Source: Capsicum annuum (lineage: Eukaryota > Streptophyta > Magnoliopsida > Solanales > Solanaceae). From it: a stretch of DNA of 64,000 bases. The number at the start of each line of letters is the position of its first letter. Positions within the stretch are counted from its first letter, which is position 1. Both the position numbers and the translations under genes were made by a program. Location of the stretch: NCBI RefSeq assembly GCF_002878395.1, contig NC_061121.1, positions 135,951,411 to 136,015,410 of the forward strand. The letters run 5' to 3'. Shown piece after piece: positions 56,911 through 64,000 of this stretch. The notes under the pieces were generated by a model. It was not told the origin of the DNA, ran no database searches, and was given only the letters and a program-made list of their open reading frames with translations.

Positions 56911-57600
56911 ACTTTTGAATCCATTGTTGCCATTAATAAGAATATTGAGACTATTAAATTATTAGCAGTTGAAGATATTAACAGATATAGAAAAAATTAT
57001 AAGTTCCTTCGCATAGGTCTTTTTCAAGTAGCAGTTAAACCATTATATAGATTAGGTGTAGATGTTCCTATATGTCTACTTTTAAGAGATTATAGGTTAT
57101 TCAAATTTAATGATTCTGTATTAGCAGTATTACAAAGTAACCTTGCTAATGGCCCAGTATACTTTAATTGTTATCCTAATTTTTCTATAGATATTAATGA
57201 TCAAAATGTTATTGATACATTAACATTAAATTTTAAAACAAAAACCATGAATAGTAAAGTAAATACAAGAGAAATAGCAATAAAATATAGAGTATATTAT
57301 AGATTAATGAAAACAACTCTATCCCCTAAGGGTAAAATAGTTAGTAATGAAAGAGTTACCATGCTTATGGAAGCTAACCATAATCATAATAATACTTTTG
57401 TCCCAAAAATGATAAAATGGGATGATGTATTAATAAAAGATAATTGGCATTTTAACTCTATAATAGAGCCAGAAATAGAAGAAGAAAATTCAAACATTGA
57501 ACAAGTAGTACAATATCCAGATGGATCTATGGATTTAAAATTCTTAAGATCCCAATCTTTTAACCAAGCTTATTCAAGTAAAAGAATGTCATTTTTCTAG
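56911..57600 (+). pseudogene. Caulimovirus-like movement protein, partial
   Basis: A stop-free frame of 229 codons (in-frame TAA at 56908, TAG at 57598). It reads as a 30K-superfamily movement protein of Caulimoviridae type: I-G-L-F-Q-V-A-V-K-P-L near 57020, G-P-V-Y-F-N-C-Y-P-N near 57151 and the following I-D-T-L-T-L-N. Such proteins let plant viruses pass through plasmodesmata. The N-terminal part is frameshifted off, and the only ATG of note (57247) lies mid-domain. After 57600 the resemblance goes on in another frame, so it is a defective remnant. Unlike the retrotransposon genes around it, this stretch has no decay stops. Genus not assigned. Confidence 0.75.
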
Positions 57601-57990
57601 ACCTTCAGTATCCAAGTCTATAGAAGAAAGGGAAGTAACAGAAAGTAAACTAAAATGAGTTGATTTCTCAAAAACAATTCGCAAAGTAGAATATGAATCT
57701 AGAAATTTAAAAACAAAAAAGTCAATAAGTCTCACTGTTAGTGAAATGCTAGGAGTAAGCGAATCCCTATGCAATGTAATATTTGACCTGACTTTTATTA
57801 TTTAGATAAATTATGGACTATCCCAGAAAATTCTACTAAAAGAGAATGGTATAAACAAAGATATGCATTAAAAAAAGATATTCTTTTAGAGAAAAATGGT
57901 GCAATGATATAAAAAAATTACGATTTAATATTGAATTTTTTAAATGGTTTGAAATTACCAAAAAATTAGATGATCAAAAGGAATCATGGT
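57601..57990 (+). pseudogene. Pararetrovirus sequence after movement-protein frame
   Basis: Readings in shifted frames (S-K-S-I-E-E-R-E-V near 57610, then a Trp/Lys-rich part with N-I-E-F-F-K-W-F-E near 57930) continue the viral-type sequence. Stops at several places. It ends near 57990, where LTR-like sequence begins. No capsid, protease or polymerase part follows. Confidence 0.55.
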
Positions 57991-59655
57991 TTTATACAAT
58001 GTTTTCATGGTTTAATTATTGTATGGTTTTGTATTTTCAAATATAATTTGGGGGTTTTGGTTATAAATTCTTAGTTATGGTTTTCCCATGTTTTAATTAT
58101 GCTTTTATATGCTTTAATAGTGGTTTTGGATAATTGGTTTCATGGGAATGGTTATTTGATAATTGGTTTTGGTTTTGGAAATACTATACCCCCAATATGT
58201 TTTATAAAATGCCTATGAGAATGATTTCACTATATTGTTGTATTTTAATGGAACTATTGCATGGTTTAAACTTAGTAATGGAACCCTAAATGGTTAAATG
58301 GTTTGGAGTGGTCAAAATTGAATGGTTTTGGTTTAACAATTAATCTTGTGGGGTACAATCGAATCCCCCAAGTAATCATAATAATGGAACATTTGTGGGG
58401 TACATGGGACTCCCCTAAGTTAATTGGTAATGTGATCTATGGGTACATGGGACTCCCTTGATCTCAAAAAGGTTTGGCTAAGGACAATACTTGCAAGTTA
58501 TAGTCGGTATAAAGATACCACTATTAATAGCCTTGGTAAATGATTAATGGTAAAATGGTTGGTTGGTTGGTAATGGTTTTAATTGGGCAATAATGGCGAG
58601 GTGTGATAGCTAACTGTGAAGGTGAGATTTCAATGAACGAACACTAGAAAGTCATGTTTACCGATATGAGGAGTAGGAAAGGGGACCCTTTTATGATACT
58701 ATAAGGTACACAAAAATCCTATAAGTACATTGTACATATGCATCATGGGGGTTAAGGGTACTTGGGAATCCCCTACACTTATGGTAGCTCTGGGTCATAC
58801 AGAAACACGTATCGGGGCCCATTCAGGGGGTTACACTGGACCCATATAGCCTGTGGGTGGTTAAGGATGGTTATGCTTCACATACCTAGGTAAATGGTTT
58901 TGAATGCATTCTAAACCCGATTTCCTTTCCTGTCATGGTTATATATATATGTATGGTTTGTATGCATAAGGTTGGATCACTTGGTTTTACTGGTGTTATT
59001 TTATCCTTATCCTTAGTTCAGCTAGAGTTTACCCGCTAACCCATCTTTGGGCGGCTGTATCCCCACGCGATGCAGGGCCAGTCATTTTACTCCTTCTACA
59101 AAGCTATCGGACATTTGAGATCAGCTATTGGATTGAAGTGGTGAGCTTCCATCTTCTTGGAAAGCTCCATTTAAAGTATTTTATTTCATAGTTTGGTTCA
59201 TTTATGGATATTGGTTTTGGATATAGTTGGGGTCATGTTCCAACCAAATTTTGATATTTTTTTGATGATTTTGTTGAACTACTATGGTTTGGTATGGGTG
59301 GGATCGATATTAGTGTCAGCCTTGGTATTGGGGTTGATACCGTAGACTAAATTTCTCACTATTCCATCCTCTTTTATTTTGGGATTATATATAATTATTA
59401 TGGAACTCATATAGTTATGGTTTTGTTGGTTTGGCTATAGGTTGTATTTGGACGGTTGGACTCGATTGGGTCGATCTCCATTATAGACCTATCCCAGAAT
59501 CTTTATATGTACAATTACACTATCTTGTTAAATGCTCAAAATTCAGCCAACTTAAGGCAGGCAGCTGGAGGTTGGGTTGGGTAATGGGGGTGGTCTCCGA
59601 TCCCGGTCGGACTTGGGATGCCCATTAAGACAAGACCTTGAGTCAGGTTATGTCA
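57991..59655 (+). repeat. G6 5' LTR (start not defined)
   Basis: No gene. It ends GGTTATGTCA before a primer site. It is rich in ATGGTTTTGG words, with a small repeat at 58350-58460. It is related to the G5 LTR around 59140-59220. The left border is blurred by the pararetrovirus fragment. Confidence 0.65.
58350..58460 (+). repeat. About 45-bp repeat, 3 copies, in G6 LTR
   Basis: GGGGTACAATCGAATCCCCC (58350), GGGGTACATGGGACTCCCC (58397) and GGGTACATGGGACTCCC (58441). Each is itself a short imperfect hairpin (GGGG...CCCC). Confidence 0.75.
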
Positions 59656-60069
59656 AGTTGGTACCAGAGCTTTAGCTTCATGGTCAATTAGGATTCCACA
59701 AAGTCGTGTCTAGTAGGGTCTATTTTAGGGGTGTGTAGTGTGCCACACTCTTAAGAGAGAGGCTATAAGGCATTTAGGAATATTTTACTTTTCTGATGTT
59801 CTGTTTTCAAGCTGGAGTCTAAGTCCTGGAATATGTTCTAATCCTTGTTTGTTTTCATCTTAGATCAAGCCTCATAGACCTAGAATACAAGGAAATCCTT
59901 CTTTCCTATATGGGGACGATGTTAATGGAGTACGCCCTACACTTAGAGTTCGCACTCGATCTCAGGGTCCAATCTCTAATTGTTCTAGAGTTCCTCCGTT
60001 GCTACTAGTCCTCCTCAAGGTGAGGTGACTAATACGGAATTCTGTTAGTCGATTTATACTATTGCTCAG
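59656..60069 (+). pseudogene. G6 primer site and gag start, truncated
   Basis: TTGGTACCAGAGC (59658-59670) is an iMet-type primer site. From about 59874 a reading like the G5 gag start appears: K-P-H-R-P-R-I-Q-G-N, then G-V-R-P-T-L-R-V-R-T-R, in shifting frames. It is cut at 60069 by T1. Confidence 0.7.
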
Positions 60070-61489
60070 TGATAAGTTGTGATGTTACCACTTATTTTCA
60101 CTCAACTTTCATGTACACTACCAAGTTTTTTATAAATAAATGAGACATAATCATGATTTCATGCACTAATATCAACATTTTGTAGGAACAAAGTTGGTGA
60201 GATGAAATGATATTGATTGAAGCTAAAAGAGATCAAGCGAAAGTAAAAAAGTGTAGTTGAAGACCTAAAGCAGTCATTATCCCCAGTTACCGCAATTACG
60301 GGACAAAGGTTGTAATCGCAGTGAATTAAGATGGTTAATAGAACACGATCGCAGAATTATACTGCGGTCACATTAGCTGTAGTTGCAGACAACCTCATGC
60401 GATCGCAACTAAGTGGGAATATTGCCTAGGGCAGCTTTGTAATTTCACTTGGCCGAATCCCAAACCTTATATACGCAAAAACCCTTTCTTCTTTGGGTAT
60501 TGCTTACCTCATAGATATTTTTGAATTCGAAACAAGAACCCTAATTGTGCAAGATTGTAATAATTTTGGAGACTTGAATTCTTAGTGCTTTGTGAAGAAT
60601 GGATGCTTTGGATAATCCTTATGGTATATCTTTCTCTACTTTTTTCATGAGTATCTAAGAATTTAGTCTTGGGATTATGTTGAATTAAAGTGTATTTGTG
60701 TGTTGTTGTTGATCTGTTTACATGATTTCTAGTTGTTAGGTAAGGATTTCACCATTGCTTGAGTTTAACAAATGGAATTTTGTGGGTGAAAACCCCAAAC
60801 ATCCAAATGGGTTTGATGGGTGAATACCCCAAACTCTAGAAAACCTTCATCATCCTTGAAAGAGATATGAAAGTGAACCCATGGGAACCCACAACATTCT
60901 TGAAAAAGGGCTATAGAGGGACAAGGCAATGGTTGACAATTAAGTATGTGGTTACTACCTTTTACAATCTTAGAAATAAGTATAAATAGAGTGTAAGTCA
61001 TGTCATGGGCATATTCCTAGAAATAGGGATGCCCGATTGAGGCATTGGGTGACTATGAATGGCACACTTTCTAGGTGATCGAAATAGCCAATGGGTGAAA
61101 TCTTTGAGGTTTATTTGAAAAAATAGCCATGAATACTTTTGACATAGCCTATCTCTCACTCTAAAACTAGATATCATGATGAACCATCTCTAACCTACAC
61201 ACTTTATACTTTAGGAAGACATAATCCCAAGATTCTCTCCATACTTCATCTTTAAAACTGAAGTGTCATTATAGCTTGTTATAACTCAAAAGTTGATACA
61301 AACCAAACCCTCCTTTACTTGTATTACATGTTTTGTTTGCTTGCATTTCAAGTATCCTTTCAGTAATTAGAGCACCCATAGGACTTGAAATTTGCATTTC
61401 ACTTCTTGTGGATTTTACCCTAACACGAGTTGGGATGTTGACAATGACCACCTTACTCTTAAAATATGGGAGTACGTTGAGTGTTATCA
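60070..61489 (+). repeat. T1 LTR (1420 bp), Tat/Athila-like
   Basis: Ends TGATAA...TTATCA. It is followed by a tRNA-Asp-type primer site, which points away from the chromoviruses. A CG-rich cluster at 60290-60410 (TGCGATCGCA, ACGATCGCAG, CTGCGGTCAC) precedes a TATA word at 60467. CTCAG (60065-60069) is the candidate duplication; its partner is not seen. No gene inside. Confidence 0.7.
60467..60474 (+). promoter_or_regulatory. Candidate TATA box (T1 LTR)
   Basis: TTATATAC, about 60 bp after the CG-rich cluster. No support beyond sequence and position. Confidence 0.45.
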
Positions 61490-61720
61490 AAATGGCGTTA
61501 TTGCAGGGGAGTGGAATATAGATTTAACTTGTGCAGTATGATTTTTACTTGGGTATACCCGGGGTGGTTTCATTTACTTTCTTTGTTGTTTTATATTTTT
61601 GTAGGTGATAATAATACTAACGCAACAATGAGTGATAGCTCTAGTAACATGGGACCCTTTGATGTTCCTCTTGATGATGAGGGACAACTCATATGTATGT
61701 TCTTGAAGGTTGTGCATTAA
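61490..61720 (+). pseudogene. T1 primer site and gag start
   Basis: TGGCGTTATTGCAGGGGA (61493-61510) resembles the tRNA-Asp complement used by Athila/Tat elements. After a leader of 117 bases an ATG (61628) opens M-S-D-S-S-S-N-M-G-P-F-D-V-P-L for 30 codons to a stop at 61718. This is the usual place of gag; what remains is too short to classify. Confidence 0.5.
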
Positions 61721-62140
61721 GCCTATAACGTAAGTGTTTTTGGATTTCTCCCTAGAATTCATGATGTGATTTTGTATTTTCCTTATCTGTGTACTAATGT
61801 TGAGACAGGGTGATTAACTAGTTTCAATTTCCTCTCTTGATTATATTCCTAGGCTTACTAGCAAAGGTTCCATAGCTTTCAAGATATACCCTCATCCCTC
61901 TTGAGTCGTTCAGTTGAGGTAAAGTGAGACACATATTCTCGTAGTCTTTATTATGGTGTACCAGGCTTTTATTTCTTGAAAATATTTTCTGATCATCTTC
62001 TGATGAAAACTTAAAGTCTAGTAAAGCCGTGTGGGGCTTATTTTGATTCACTAGTATAATTGTTTTGATATTTATTTCCTTTTTCAAAATACAAAATCAA
62101 AGTCTAGTAAAGCCGTGTGAGTCCTGTTTTGATTTACTAG
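61721..62140 (+). other. T1 remainder with 86-bp-spaced direct repeat
   Basis: AAAGTCTAGTAAAGCCGTGT occurs at 62013 and 62099. Each copy is followed by a G-rich word and TTTTGATT(C/T)ACTAG, about 40 bases repeated. No coding evidence. The right border of T1 is not identified. Confidence 0.6.
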
Positions 62141-64000
62141 CAGCTGGCTGTTTACTCTATTGTTCTTGCATTGACTGGAATTGGGGGGTTTGAAACATGG
62201 TGGAAGGCGGTGTTAATAAATTATTATAGCTTAGGCCATGGAATTGTGGATGATTATTGTTGTTATGAGGTTTTGGTGGACTAGTATGTTTGGGGTATTT
62301 GATAGATGGAAATGGTTGTTGAGATTGTTGTTAATCGTAGTCAGAGTGAGTTGTTAAGTTTGTATAGCGGGTGATGAGAAAAATGAATTTAATGATTGAA
62401 TTGCTACGACGTTACTGATAGGGAGGAGATTTAATAAGTTTGAACCATATATATGGGAGCTTAAGTCTATTTGTTTGTGATCAAGTATGATATTGTGTGT
62501 TGAGGTAGTAGTATGCTCAAGGTGTTATGGGGATTTTTTTTAAGCTACTAAATGTTAAGTGGTTAGTGTTATCCTTGATCGGGTAAGTATAAATGATGAT
62601 ATGTGGTATACGATGTAATTGTGAGTTAACTTGGGAATTAGAGGTTGACGAGGGTGTTAGCTTGAGATGTGATATTAGTAAAGCACGAAGAAGTTAGTAT
62701 GGTTTAGCAAGGGTTTGATGTATCCATGGTAAGTGCTAGAATCTAAGCTGCGGAGTGTATGAATTTTTGTATGATAACTTTTGAAGTTGTCTAAGCTGGT
62801 GGGTATTTGAGAGTTATGTTAAGATAGGGTTTTGCGCTCGCGGGTGTAGTTATGCGGGTTAAGTTATGGATCTTGTGTATGGGTATATTCGAGGACCCTG
62901 GAGTAAAGCGAATGCCATGGACTAAAGTTTGTATGGTGATTCATTGACTTGGAGTGTTGGCTTAAGTCTAAGGGGGAGATAGTAGAAAAAAAAATTAACT
63001 AAGTTAAGATTGTGGGATTTAGGTAGGTGTATCGGTGGGTTGCAAGTTGGTGGTGAGAAGGAGTAGTGTTGATCCTATTTTACCCCAGCCTTTTCAATGA
63101 CTTCGATATTTTCTCATGCCTTATGTTTCATTCCCCCGATCATAATACATGTTCATGCATATCATGGGAAATTATGTATTCTCCTAACTATCGAAATATG
63201 GAGTCCCAATTTTTCTAGCGGGCAAAATCGACATTCCATAAGCTATAAACTCCAAACTCAAGTTGTGCGGTTCATAATGCATGTGCTTAAGTTTTATTGT
63301 ATGTTTAAGTTCAGTCCACCGACAACACCCTTAGCGACCAATAAGTTTCAATTTATGTCCTGGGTGTCCTTAATCTTTAATCTTTATTCTGGTTGAATTC
63401 ATGCATTAGATGCCCTAGTTGTCTGGCCTCAATAACCACAGCAAGTCATACACAATATCCCTTCATATTCTACCCTTTCATGACTTTTCATTTGTCGAGG
63501 GAGTGTGGATGAACAGTGGTGACGATAGGAGAGAGTAAGCGGGTTTTTGTTGATAAAGATTGTGGCATGTTCATTTTAGCTAAGGTGGCAAGTGTGGAGT
63601 AAGCTTGAGGCTAGGCTTTTGATGGATGTCATGGTTATTTGAAGCATTTCGTGTTATGTTTGTGAAAGTGGTTGTGTGATGGTTTATCTAGGTTTGTAGG
63701 TGGGGAATTATTGAAGTGAATTCTTGTACATGGCTTAGTTAATTGGAAAAGTTAGTGAGTGTTTCTTAAGAATAGAGCCCGGAAGTTGTCTTAATAAAGG
63801 ATTGTAGAATTTGAAAAAGGTGTTTTATGGGTGTTGATTAGGAGTGTATACGTAATTATAAAGATAGTCTTGAACATCATGTGTGTATATATGGACGGAG
63901 ATTAAAGTTTATATTATCGATAAGTTTTGGTGTCTATGTTGATTTAGAAGTCTAAGCTAAAAGCTCTTGTAAATTGATATTGCATAGCACTCATGTATTG
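62141..64000 (+). other. Unassigned AT-rich sequence
   Basis: 1.86 kb in which I see no convincing gene. The longest frames (63097-63396, 99 codons) have no recognisable domain. CTAAGGGGGAGATAG at 62967-62981 looks like the polypurine tract of a Tekay-like element, but no TG LTR start follows. It may be the end of another old retrotransposon that runs past the window. Confidence 0.4.

Noticed and set aside
56911..57600. An intact, potentially active virus
   Set aside because: Only part of one gene is present, both ends are frameshifted, and no capsid, protease or polymerase region is attached.
60765..61001. 78-codon minus frame in the T1 LTR
   Set aside because: It lies within an LTR and has no recognisable domain.
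1..64000. Any host protein-coding, rRNA, tRNA or snoRNA gene
   Set aside because: All frames of useful length are explained by retrotransposon or pararetrovirus sequence or lack any shared structure; no RNA gene motif was seen.

Overview
The window looks like plant nuclear DNA from gene-poor heterochromatin. I see no host gene, rRNA or tRNA gene. It is AT-rich and built almost wholly of nested, decayed LTR retrotransposons, plus one fragment of an endogenous caulimovirus-like pararetrovirus. The Ty3 chromovirus families (Tekay/Del-like, LTRs over 2 kb, tRNA-iMet primer site, C-terminal chromodomain) look like those of Solanaceae (Solanum or Capsicum). That assignment is inference from recognition, not from a search.

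Names used here: G1-G6 are Tekay-like Ty3 elements, X1-X6 are copies of a short, pol-less LTR family, and T1 is a Tat/Athila-like element. Layout: G1 1-8424 (left LTR cut by the window edge); G2 8425-31591, interrupted by G1 in its 5' LTR, by X1 (10636-15421) in the same LTR and by X2 (16370-27249) in gag; X3 (17392-23254) sits inside X2; X4 (31592-34790, minus) breaks the G2 3' LTR; X5 (34791-39842, plus) sits in the X4 leader; G3 39843-41243 (gag end to RT) is broken by G4 (41244-46404); X6 46405-50300 (minus) breaks the RNase H of G4; G5 50301-56310; pararetrovirus fragment 56311-57990; G6 57991-60069; T1 60070-about 62140; 62141-64000 unassigned.

Several borders are exact. Five-base target duplications flank X1 (AGATG), X2 (GTGAG) and X3 (CCTTT), and removing X1, X2 and X3 rejoins the interrupted hosts. 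The G elements carry gag-PR-RT-RNaseH-INT-chromodomain remnants with many stops; in the G1 pol, 12 of 13 stops fit single C:G to T:A changes, as expected of long-methylated DNA.

The least ordinary content is the X family. Its members have about 670-820 bp LTRs starting TGATAC/TGATAT, an iMet-type primer site, a leader of about 1 kb, a Gag N-terminal segment and a second coding region (ORF2, up to 540 uninterrupted codons in X6) that I cannot assign to any family. X3 keeps Gag core, zinc knuckle and protease but has ORF2 where RT, RNase H and integrase should be. X1, X2, X5 and X6 have also lost the Gag core and protease. X1 ends in a 620-bp inverted-repeat LTR that nevertheless has a proper target duplication. 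X5 is an LTR-internal-LTR-internal tandem.
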